The notes under the pieces were generated by a model that ran no database searches, was not told where the DNA came from, and saw only the letters and a program-made list of their open reading frames with translations. From Syntrophotaleaceae bacterium (lineage in GTDB: Bacteria > Desulfobacterota > Desulfuromonadia > Desulfuromonadales > Syntrophotaleaceae): a stretch of 64,000 nucleotides of DNA. Location of the stretch: assembly GCA_041390365.1 (NCBI GenBank), contig JAWKQB010000001.1, positions 372,001 to 436,000 on the forward strand. Direction: 5' to 3'. Below are positions 35,940 through 43,380 of the stretch, piece after piece (positions within the stretch are counted from its first letter, which is position 1; each line of letters starts with the position of its first letter). The position numbers and the translations under genes were made by a program.

Positions 35940-36164
35940 ATGAAAGATAAAGTTCAGGAAGTTCTGGACATGGTTCGCCCCTCACTCCAGGCGGATGGAG
36001 GTGATGTGGAACTTGTCGATATCACCGATGACGGTGTTGTTAAATTGCGGTTGAAGGGCGCCTGTGGATCCTGCCCCATGTCAACAATGACCCTGAAGAT
36101 GGGTATAGAGCGGGCACTGAAAAATGCCATCCCCGAGGTCAGGGAGGTGGAAAGGGTGGAATGA
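35940..36164 (+). CDS. nfu: NifU C-terminal-domain (Nfu) iron-sulfur carrier
   Basis: 74-aa protein consisting of just the Nfu domain, with the CxxC motif CGSCPMST (about residue 40) that binds a bridging 4Fe-4S cluster between two monomers, preceded by LQADGGDVELVDI. It is an Fe-S cluster carrier for target apoproteins. The ATG at 35940 follows AGGAGG; an upstream in-frame ATG at 35913 overlaps the TATAAT box and is unlikely. Confidence 0.93.
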   Translation: MKDKVQEVLDMVRPSLQADGGDVELVDITDDGVVKLRLKGACGSCPMSTMTLKMGIERALKNAIPEVREVERVE

Positions 36165-36192
36165 TTCATGCCGGAGAGGGCCGGCTGGGAAA

Positions 36193-36216
36193 CCCCGAGA
36201 AACTTAATTCTCGGGG
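36193..36216. terminator. Hairpin between convergent nfu and DUF2325 genes
   Basis: Perfect 9-bp inverted repeat CCCCGAGAA (36193-36201) with 36208-36216, loop ACTTAA. The loop holds the first two bases and the stem the rest of the DUF2325 TAA region. Only a short U-run (UUU) follows on the minus strand, so it is a candidate shared 3'-end structure rather than a strong intrinsic terminator. Confidence 0.5.
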
Positions 36217-36500
36217 AGACCGGAATACAGGCAGTTCAGGCAGTCCCGCAGGGTGCAGACACCGCAGGAATGGACTTGCAGAACTGGGATTTTCTGGCCC
36301 TTGACGGCGTTGACCGCCTGTTTTCGGGCCGAATGGGAGATCTTGTTGGTAAAAATGACCAGGGCGTCGATATTCCTCAGCTTCGCTCCCATGTCATTGT
36401 GGGTGCCGGCGAAAAGCTTCAGTTTGGCCCCGAATTTTTCGGCCTCTTCCAGGTAGTGGGGGCGTAAACGATCCATTCCACCTAAAACGGCAATACACAT
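36204..36500 (-). CDS. DUF2325 protein
   Basis: 98-aa protein with the DUF2325 pattern: MCIAVLGGMDRLRPHYLEEA at the N-terminus, the NIDALVIFTNKISH core and a cysteine-rich C-terminus (HSCGVCTLRDCLNCL) that could bind a metal or Fe-S cluster. The cysteine tail is longer than I would expect for the domain alone. Start at 36500 is set by GGAGG; the longer open frame to 36677 overlaps the bcp coding region. Function unknown; proximity to nfu is compatible with an iron-sulfur or redox role. Confidence 0.8.
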   Translation of the reverse strand: MCIAVLGGMDRLRPHYLEEAEKFGAKLKLFAGTHNDMGAKLRNIDALVIFTNKISHSARKQAVNAVKGQKIPVLQVHSCGVCTLRDCLNCLYSGLPEN

Positions 36501-36611
36501 GGGAACCTCCATAAAGGAAATGTGATTTAAACGATAATGGTTTTCAAAATCCATTGCAAGTCTTTTCTTTTTCCCCGGTGGCGATCCCGCCTTTTCAATC
36601 TGAGGTGAAAA

Positions 36612-37079
36612 ATGAGCATTCTGGAAGGAAAAAAAGCTGTTGAATTCAGTCTGGAGGGCAGCGATGGAAAACGTCACAGTCTGTCAGACTATGCCGGTAA
36701 AACCCTGGTGCTCTATTTCTATCCCAAGGACAATACTCCGGGATGTACCAAGGAAGCTTGCTCTTTCAGGGATCTGCATTCCCAATTCGAGGGGATCGAT
36801 GCCGTACTTTTGGGCGTCAGTCGTGACAGTCTTTCCTCTCACGACAAGTTCATCGGCCGCTTTGGACTGCCCTTTGTCCTGCTGTCCGATCCTGACGCAT
36901 CGGTCATGCAGGCTTATGGCGCCTACGGAGAGAAAAATCTCTACGGGAAAAAGGTGATGGGGGTCATTCGTTCGACGGTGGTGATCGGACCCGACGGAAC
37001 CGTGTTCAAGCATTGGCCGGCGGTGAAAAAGGCTGAACTCCATCCCCGGGAGGTGCTAGAGTTTCTTCAGGGGAGATGA
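36612..37079 (+). CDS. bcp: Thioredoxin-dependent peroxiredoxin Bcp/PrxQ
   Basis: 155-aa atypical 2-Cys peroxiredoxin. The peroxidatic and resolving cysteines lie in DNTPGCTKEACSFRD, five residues apart, as in Bcp; the YFYPKD and VMGVIRSTVVIGPDG segments are also characteristic. It reduces hydrogen and organic peroxides in the cytoplasm using thioredoxin. GAGGTG precedes the ATG; a strong bidirectional terminator follows. Confidence 0.95.
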   Translation: MSILEGKKAVEFSLEGSDGKRHSLSDYAGKTLVLYFYPKDNTPGCTKEACSFRDLHSQFEGIDAVLLGVSRDSLSSHDKFIGRFGLPFVLLSDPDASVMQAYGAYGEKNLYGKKVMGVIRSTVVIGPDGTVFKHWPAVKKAELHPREVLEFLQGR

Positions 37080-37087
37080 TTCACAAT

Positions 37088-37130
37088 AAAAACCCCGGAT
37101 CGGGTTAGACCCCGATCCGGGGTTTTTATT
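37088..37130. terminator. Bidirectional intrinsic terminator between bcp and fadL
   Basis: A 17-bp perfect stem counting the flanking A/T runs (AAAAACCCCGGATCGGG at 37088-37104 with 37111-37127), six-base loop TTAGAC. The U-tract exists on both strands, serving the convergent bcp and FadL-like genes. Confidence 0.95.
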
Positions 37131-37153
37131 GCCGGTCTACTGAAGGGAAAAGA

Positions 37154-38416
37154 TTAAAATGCGTAGGACATGCTGATACCGGCCAGATGGATGTGGTTTT
37201 CGTATTTTCCGTTTGCGATGTCACCATATTGATTGCTATTCTTGCTGCGGTTTTCCTGAAGCTGAAAACCGTAGGCGAGAGCCAGTTTGAGTCTATCGAA
37301 GACCAGTTCGGTCCCAACAGTGAACAGATGGGTGTCGGAATCGGGGATGGCCGGTTCGAAGGTACTGTCAGGAATGGGATTCTCTCCGTACAGGTAGCCG
37401 GCCATCAGGGCTACCCGGTTGCTGGCGCGGTACTTGGTACCGATATTGTAGGCCCAGGTGCTATGCCAATTGCGGGGGTAGCTGACTGTGCTTATGGCAA
37501 GGGGGGAGACGGGCTGATTAAAATCAATGGTCAAATCGTCAAAAGATTCCCAATCCTCCCAGCGAACCCCTGTTTCCAAGACCCAGGCCGGTGAAATCCG
37601 CCAGGCAATTCCGGCAGTCAGCTGTTGCGGCAGCCTGATGGAGGTATCACCCTTGGTGTCGGGAAAAAACGGACCCACCAACCCGGCAATTTCATCAGGA
37701 ACATCAAACTTGGCCTTACCATCGATATCGATTTTGATTTCGCTGCGATAAGCCGCACCAAAAGAGATACCATCGGTAATCTGATGGAAAACTCCTGCAT
37801 TGAATCCGACTCCCTCACCATCACCGGAAAATTCCTGGCCTACCAGGGGCAGGTTCACGTCCAGAAGGATTTTGTTCTTCAGTTTGGCGTCTAGCAGAAG
37901 GATATCCAGACCGGCCCCGATGGCAAACCTTGGGGTGACACGCCAGGCGACGGCGGGATTGATGTTGAACGTGGTGATGCGGGATTTGGTGGCGAGAAGA
38001 TTCCCCTCCCAGTCGCTGTCCCAGACAGTCCCGAGACCGAAAGGGCTGAACACCGCCAACCCGGCACTGAATTTGTCGCTGAACTGGTGGGACAGATAGA
38101 AAGTGCTGGGAAACCAGGCATTGTCTTCGTTTTTTTCCGTGGGACCGTCGGCGGCGCTCTCAAATTTGCGGTAGGGAAATACGCCGGTTGTGCCCAGTTC
38201 GATCTGGGTTCCAGGGACAAGCGTCATCAGAGCCGGATTGAAATAAATTGAGGAAGGCCCATCGCTGTGGGCCACGGTGGCATTTGCCTGGCCGAGAGCA
38301 TCAGCGCCCTGAGTGAAAATACCGAATCCGGAAGCGTGGGCGGTTGACTGTAAAAATACACACACCAGGAAAAAAATAATTGTAGCCAAAAGAGAAGGGT
38401 TGTTGTATTTCTTCAT
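37154..38416 (-). CDS. FadL/OmpP1/TodX-family outer-membrane channel
   Basis: 420-aa beta-barrel protein for uptake of hydrophobic compounds such as fatty acids or aromatics. A signal peptide (about residues 1-28, cleavage after AHA) precedes the family hatch sequence (SGFGIFTQGADALGQANA) and the SSIYFNPALM motif. Many amphipathic strands follow and the chain ends in an aromatic residue (SMSYAF), as outer-membrane proteins do. GGAGGGAT lies upstream of the ATG. Substrate cannot be predicted. A TTGACA at 38489-38484 on the minus strand may belong to its promoter. Confidence 0.92.
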   Translation of the reverse strand: MKKYNNPSLLATIIFFLVCVFLQSTAHASGFGIFTQGADALGQANATVAHSDGPSSIYFNPALMTLVPGTQIELGTTGVFPYRKFESAADGPTEKNEDNAWFPSTFYLSHQFSDKFSAGLAVFSPFGLGTVWDSDWEGNLLATKSRITTFNINPAVAWRVTPRFAIGAGLDILLLDAKLKNKILLDVNLPLVGQEFSGDGEGVGFNAGVFHQITDGISFGAAYRSEIKIDIDGKAKFDVPDEIAGLVGPFFPDTKGDTSIRLPQQLTAGIAWRISPAWVLETGVRWEDWESFDDLTIDFNQPVSPLAISTVSYPRNWHSTWAYNIGTKYRASNRVALMAGYLYGENPIPDSTFEPAIPDSDTHLFTVGTELVFDRLKLALAYGFQLQENRSKNSNQYGDIANGKYENHIHLAGISMSYAF

Positions 38417-38436
38417 AAAAATCCCTCCATAAAAAT

Positions 38437-38505
38437 ATGTTTTTCAAAAAAGAAAGCAACGATTTGGCGCAGGCCTCCTATTATGTCAAACTCCAGTGCA
38501 AATAG
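38437..38505 (+). other. Micro-ORF (22 codons) before the radical SAM gene
   Basis: An open frame from ATG 38437 to TAG 38505 would encode MFFKKESNDLAQASYYVKLQ followed by Cys-Lys. It ends 37 bp before the preferred radical SAM start. It has no evident Shine-Dalgarno on this strand and overlaps the fadL promoter region, so it may be chance. It is recorded because peptide substrates of radical SAM enzymes are often encoded at this position. Confidence 0.15.
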
Positions 38506-38542
38506 CTAATGTAAAATGCATCCGTCTCTGAAGGATCTTGAA

Positions 38543-40183
38543 ATGAAAAAAACAGCAGGGAAAAAAAATGTCCTGGATGGAATCATAGTCTCCGACTATG
38601 GGCACGACAGTTTATCCGCAACAAATGCCTTACGTCTTAAGATAGGAGACAGTGTCGGAAATATTCAGGAGATACACAGGTTGTTGAATACCATTAAAGG
38701 TGCTCCCTGTTCAACAGGTGAAAAAAATATCCCTAGCTGGGACGGAGCTCCTAAGTTGAATGGGATTTTTTTATTGAGCTTTTTGAATAAAAGGAAATAT
38801 TCTTTTGAGCTAATAAATAATTACAAATTGGAACAAGAGAAAGTTAAAATACTTGCGGAAATGAATCCAAAATTTGTTCTCATATCAACTACATTTATTT
38901 ATCGAAAGATAGACTTATTGAAGTTGGCGAAAGAGTTGAGAGAGACATTTAAGAACTCTGTAATCATAGTTGGTGGTCCTTTTGTTTATTCATCTTTTCT
39001 TCTAATGGAAAAAGCGAGGATCGGAGGTTACCAGACGGCCATTGCTTCAAAGGATTATCTTTTTCTGGAGATCGACGAGGAACCCTTGGTTGATTTTTAT
39101 GTTATCAGTCCTCGAGGGGAGCATGTTTTGCTTGAACTAATGAGGAGGGTAGAGGATGGAGGCGATTTTCGAGGGTTGCCGAATATTGCACAGTACAAAG
39201 ATGGAAAATACTGTTTCTCAGACTTCCAAAGCGAAAATTGTAGTGGCGATCAACTTTCTGTAGACTGGAACTGCTTGCCAGAAAGTATTTTTTCGACAAA
39301 AGTTGTCCCAGTGCAAGCCAGCAATGGATGTACTTATAATTGTAGTTTTTGTAATTTTACAAAAAGCAAAAAAGTAAATTGCGTCAAATCTATGGATCTG
39401 CTTTTTTCTGAGCTAAGACAAGTTCAACAGAAAGGCGTGAATTATATCTGGTTTTCAGATGACAATTTCCGATTGGGGAAAAAGGATCTGAAATATTTTT
39501 GTCAGAGAATGGTTGATGAGAAAATTGCACTAAAATGGATGAGTTTTATCAGGGCATCGAGTTTAACCGATATGGATATGGATTTGTTAAAGAAATCCGG
39601 TTGCATCGAAGTGCAACTTGGGGTAGAGTCCGGAAGTCAAGAAATCCTTAACAATATGAATAAAAGAGCATCTCCGGATCTATACCAAAAGGTAATAAGG
39701 GGTTTGTTATCGAACGGGATCGACTGCTCGTGCTATTTCATTATTGGTTTCCCAGGTGAGACAGAGAAAACAGTTGCCGAAACCCTGCAATTTATAAAAC
39801 AAATCGAGGGCCTTGATGCAGAGGGCTGCTTATCCTGGTCAATTTTCCCCTTTATTCTCAGTCCATTAAGTCCTATTTATGAACAAAGGGAGAGAGAAAG
39901 GTATAGTCTTGAAGGATACATGCACCAATGGCAGCACAAAACAATGAATTCAACAAAAGCAAAAGAACTTATAAAAAAGATTTATTTTGGACTTGAAAAA
40001 TCCGCGCCGATTTATAGAGGAGACAATCTGGACCTTTTAAAAATAATGGGACCTGAAAAGAAAAAACAGTTTTTTAATAAACGACATTTTCTGGCAAAGT
40101 CGATGTTAAGAGACAAAGATGCTTTTGACTCCAACAAGAAAATTGCAGAGGTTTTTAAATTTTTGAATGATGAAAAATCATAA
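38543..40183 (+). CDS. B12-binding-type radical SAM enzyme (AT-rich)
   Basis: 546-aa protein. The N-terminal ~190 residues look like a cobalamin-binding-type Rossmann domain (FVLISTTFIYRKIDLLKL, NSVIIVGGPFV). The radical SAM domain has NGCTYNCSFCNF (CxxxCxxC), WFSDDNFRLG, ELQLGVESGS-like VQLGVESGSQEILN and FIIGFPGET. The substrate is unknown; such enzymes methylate or rearrange unactivated carbons in lipids, antibiotics or peptides. I prefer the ATG at 38543, preceded by AAGGA, over 38516. The gene is distinctly AT-rich with many AAA, TTA and ATA codons, unlike its flanks, which points to horizontal acquisition. It overlaps the methyltransferase gene by 17 bp. Confidence 0.82.
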   Translation: MKKTAGKKNVLDGIIVSDYGHDSLSATNALRLKIGDSVGNIQEIHRLLNTIKGAPCSTGEKNIPSWDGAPKLNGIFLLSFLNKRKYSFELINNYKLEQEKVKILAEMNPKFVLISTTFIYRKIDLLKLAKELRETFKNSVIIVGGPFVYSSFLLMEKARIGGYQTAIASKDYLFLEIDEEPLVDFYVISPRGEHVLLELMRRVEDGGDFRGLPNIAQYKDGKYCFSDFQSENCSGDQLSVDWNCLPESIFSTKVVPVQASNGCTYNCSFCNFTKSKKVNCVKSMDLLFSELRQVQQKGVNYIWFSDDNFRLGKKDLKYFCQRMVDEKIALKWMSFIRASSLTDMDMDLLKKSGCIEVQLGVESGSQEILNNMNKRASPDLYQKVIRGLLSNGIDCSCYFIIGFPGETEKTVAETLQFIKQIEGLDAEGCLSWSIFPFILSPLSPIYEQRERERYSLEGYMHQWQHKTMNSTKAKELIKKIYFGLEKSAPIYRGDNLDLLKIMGPEKKKQFFNKRHFLAKSMLRDKDAFDSNKKIAEVFKFLNDEKS

Positions 40184-40991
40184 AATAAAAAAAGAATATT
40201 TGATGGAAAATTCGGCTGAAATTGAGCGTCTTGAATTGAAAACCGATGAAACTGCCCTTGTGCGACAACTTTTGTGGGCTGGTTTGAAACCAGGGATGAG
40301 AGTGGCTGATGTCGGATGCGGACCAGGAAAAACTACCTCCATAATAAAAAAGGTGACAGGCAAAAATGGAAACGCAGTCGGTATCGATTTTTCCCAGGAG
40401 CGAATAGATTACGCAAAAGAACGGTATGGCGGCAATGGACTTGATTTTTACTGTCGTAACGTATTTGATGATCTTTCCGATTTGGGAAATTTTGACTTCA
40501 TCTGGTCAAGATTTTTTCTGGAGTATCATAAAAAAAATTGTTTTGAGATAATTAAAAATTTAAATTTACTGCTTAAGCCTGGAGGGGTAATTTGTTTAGC
40601 TGATCTGGACTATAACTGTCTAAGTCACTTTGGATTATCCCCAAAACTCGAAAATACAATTATAGGCATTTTAAATCATCTCGAAAATTATCATGATTTC
40701 GACCCGTATGTAGGCAGAAAACTATATTCTTATGTTTATGATCTGGGCTATCAGAACATAGATGTCATGATGGAGCCCCATCATCTTATCTTTGGGGATC
40801 TCAACCAGGTTGATGCTTACAACTGGTATAAAAAAGCGATGGTTGCCGGAAAGAAAAGCGGGTATTCATTTTGCGAGTATGAAGGTGGGTTCGATGAGTT
40901 TTTGGAGGATTACGACAGGTTTTTCACGAATCCGCGAAGATTTACCTACACGCCTCTGATAGCGGTGAAGGGAGTCAAACCCCAGAATTAG
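40167..40991 (+). CDS. Class I SAM-dependent methyltransferase (AT-rich)
   Basis: 274-aa methyltransferase with motif I VADVGCGPGKTTS (about residue 47), the acidic GIDFSQERIDYAKE loop, FDFIWSRFFLEYH and LLLKPGGVICLADLD. This is the methyltransferase-11/25 type acting on small molecules or lipids. The start is uncertain: ATG codons at 40167, 40170 and 40203 are all possible and none has a strong ribosome-binding site. It overlaps the radical SAM gene, so coupled translation and a common pathway are likely. Same AT-rich codon use as its partner. Confidence 0.82.
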   Translation: MMKNHKIKKEYLMENSAEIERLELKTDETALVRQLLWAGLKPGMRVADVGCGPGKTTSIIKKVTGKNGNAVGIDFSQERIDYAKERYGGNGLDFYCRNVFDDLSDLGNFDFIWSRFFLEYHKKNCFEIIKNLNLLLKPGGVICLADLDYNCLSHFGLSPKLENTIIGILNHLENYHDFDPYVGRKLYSYVYDLGYQNIDVMMEPHHLIFGDLNQVDAYNWYKKAMVAGKKSGYSFCEYEGGFDEFLEDYDRFFTNPRRFTYTPLIAVKGVKPQN

Positions 40992-41026
40992 AAGACAGGA
41001 TTAACCGGGCTGGCCAGGGTCCGCTA

Positions 41027-43348
41027 TCAGATTGCCATCTGATGTTGGTCCAGAATCGCGGACAGGACTGCGTCGAAAATTACGTTTTTCAAACCTAAGA
41101 ACTCTACGCCAAAACCTCTCGGAAGATTGAGTTTCCGAGGGATGTCCGATCTGTTCACCCATGCCACCCGGCCGGAAGTCTCGATGATCCGCCCAGGATT
41201 GTTGAGTAGCGAAAAAGACAGATTGATCGGGCAGCCCTCGTAAATTTCTGATTCTTCCGATTTGCTGGCGATAAAGATTCCCAGCGGACTGATGTCGGCA
41301 CTTGTTCCTGTCTTGGTGCTGCCGTTGATCGTGTACTGGACATGAGTGCTGTAGGGGATTCTCAAGCTTTTTCTCTCCGAAGCCTCATTGTCCCACTTTC
41401 GCTTCAGATCCTCGGCGTGATTTTTTTCGAAAAAGCGGATAAAAGCATCCACGATTTCTTTATCGAAATGTACACCGCTCTCCGCTCTCAGCAGTTCAAA
41501 AGCAACCTTGAGCGGCATCGGGTTTCGGTAATGCCGTTTGGCCGTTATAGCTTCGAAAAAGTCCGCAACGGCAATGATTCGGGCACCCAGGGGAATCTCG
41601 TTGCCCTTGAGGCCGTCGGGATATCCGCTCCCGTCCAGTTTTTCATGGTGGGCGCCTGCAATCTCGGGCACTGATCTGTAAATTCCTTCGAAATTGATCT
41701 GATCCAGTATTTCCTTGGTTTTGAAAGCATGTGTCTTGACCGCCTGGTATTCCTCGACCGTCAGGCGCCCGGCCTTCTTCAAAATGGAGTCGGGAACGGC
41801 AATTTTCCCGTAATCGTGCAGCAGGGCCGCGACCCTGATCATTTCAGAGAAATCATCCGATTGTCCAAGTTCTCCGCAAATACCGATGGCATACTCGGTA
41901 ACCTTCTCTGAATGGCCGGCCGTCAACGGGTCTCGAGCATCAATGGTTTTCGCAAGAACCTGCAGGATGGAGTGAAACTGATGTTGTCTGGCGTTTAAAA
42001 GGTCGGCATTGCGAATGCTGACCCCTATTACGGGAGCAATACCCATCAGCAGGGTCAGATCGCTGTTGACCAGTGGTCGTTTCGATTGGACATTGTCCAC
42101 GGCAAGAATGCCAAGTGATTCTCCCTCACAGATAATGGGACAACAGATAAAGGATTTTGCATTCAATGCCTTGGCGAAGGCGAGGCTGCGGGGGGAAAGA
42201 TCCGATTCCGTTTCTCGAATATCATTGATCAGGAACGGTTTTTGCTGATTGAAGGCGACTACAAACATACCTTTCGAATTTTCCGAATCCAGATGGAAGG
42301 CCGCCGTTTTTAAAACCTCCTGCTGTTGTTTCGAATAACCGTAACCTGCGCGAAAAACGAGTCTCGTCTTGCTTTCATTTGCCACCAGGATCAGGCCTCT
42401 GTCAAAATCCAGCCTCTTTCTCAGTATGTCCACGACATTTTTAAGAATTTTATCAATATTGACATCGGCGGAACCGTCAAGAATGGTCTGATTGCTTATG
42501 GCTTGTCCAATTTCATTGGCCATAAGAACATTGTTGTAGTTTCTGTTGATCTGGTCGAGCAACTGATCTGTTGAATCTTTAATTTCGCCTACATTTTTGA
42601 CTATTTCATTTTTCTCTAAACGTTCAATGACGTAGGAAATGAAGAGAAAAAGAATTAAATAAGCAGGAGCTGCAATTTTTAAAGAATTCGGATTGAAGAA
42701 AAATAAAAAAGGGATTGATAGGATCGCCGGCAGAGACAGGTACTTTCTGAAATTCTTGATATTGAAGGATAGCGTCTTTTCCCAGGAAACTATATAGGTA
42801 CACTTTTTATCGCCTTTGAACACACATTCCGTATGCTCGATCTTGGGCACAGTGCTTCCGAGGCAGATGACAATAGCTTCCCAATATCCGAGGCGATTTT
42901 CGCATTGAAACGGTTTCTCAGTGACTCCTTCCTGGGGGGTAACCGTTATCTTGAATTTGTTCGGGCCAAGTTCCTGAGATTCGTAAATGGCTGATTTCGT
43001 CAGCGTGGAAGCTACCTGGTTGATAAGTTTGAAAGCGTTGGAGGGACCTACGAGCCCGAGGACATATTGCCTGATGAGGCTGAGACCGTCGGGAGAGGCG
43101 GCATAGCGGCCCGCCTCGCGGGCCAGATTGGTGTTGCCGGTCAGTTCTACCAATTTGTCATAGAATCGATCTATCTGATCCTGGGTAAACCAATGCCCCT
43201 GGTCGGCCACTTCGTAACTCCGCATGCCGGCATAGGCCATAACCTCTCCAAGATCAACATGCGGATAATTTTGTTTTATAAACTTAAAGTAATTCTCAAT
43301 AACGCGATTACTGTATATCGGTATGTCCGGGTTGTTCAAAATTTCCAT
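41027..43348 (-). CDS. V4R-like sensor, GAF, HD-GYP phosphodiesterase and PilZ protein
   Basis: 773-aa multidomain c-di-GMP protein. Residues 1-190 form an N-terminal sensor ending in ECVFKGDKKCTYIVSWE, the CxxGxxxxCxY pattern of V4R/haem-NO-binding-like domains. Two hydrophobic helices (about 207-245) follow, then GAF (about 285-430). HD-GYP (about 455-625) has AGHSEKVTEYA, ALLHDYGKIAVP and HHEKLDGSGYPDGL. The C-terminal PilZ domain has RKSLR and DISPLG, both c-di-GMP-binding motifs intact. It should degrade c-di-GMP and also bind it, allowing feedback. It lies 32 bp downstream of the PilZ-acyltransferase gene in an operon. Confidence 0.9.
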   Translation of the reverse strand: MEILNNPDIPIYSNRVIENYFKFIKQNYPHVDLGEVMAYAGMRSYEVADQGHWFTQDQIDRFYDKLVELTGNTNLAREAGRYAASPDGLSLIRQYVLGLVGPSNAFKLINQVASTLTKSAIYESQELGPNKFKITVTPQEGVTEKPFQCENRLGYWEAIVICLGSTVPKIEHTECVFKGDKKCTYIVSWEKTLSFNIKNFRKYLSLPAILSIPFLFFFNPNSLKIAAPAYLILFLFISYVIERLEKNEIVKNVGEIKDSTDQLLDQINRNYNNVLMANEIGQAISNQTILDGSADVNIDKILKNVVDILRKRLDFDRGLILVANESKTRLVFRAGYGYSKQQQEVLKTAAFHLDSENSKGMFVVAFNQQKPFLINDIRETESDLSPRSLAFAKALNAKSFICCPIICEGESLGILAVDNVQSKRPLVNSDLTLLMGIAPVIGVSIRNADLLNARQHQFHSILQVLAKTIDARDPLTAGHSEKVTEYAIGICGELGQSDDFSEMIRVAALLHDYGKIAVPDSILKKAGRLTVEEYQAVKTHAFKTKEILDQINFEGIYRSVPEIAGAHHEKLDGSGYPDGLKGNEIPLGARIIAVADFFEAITAKRHYRNPMPLKVAFELLRAESGVHFDKEIVDAFIRFFEKNHAEDLKRKWDNEASERKSLRIPYSTHVQYTINGSTKTGTSADISPLGIFIASKSEESEIYEGCPINLSFSLLNNPGRIIETSGRVAWVNRSDIPRKLNLPRGFGVEFLGLKNVIFDAVLSAILDQHQMAI

Positions 43349-43380
43349 AGCACCGGAATTCTTTCTTACACCATAAAAAT

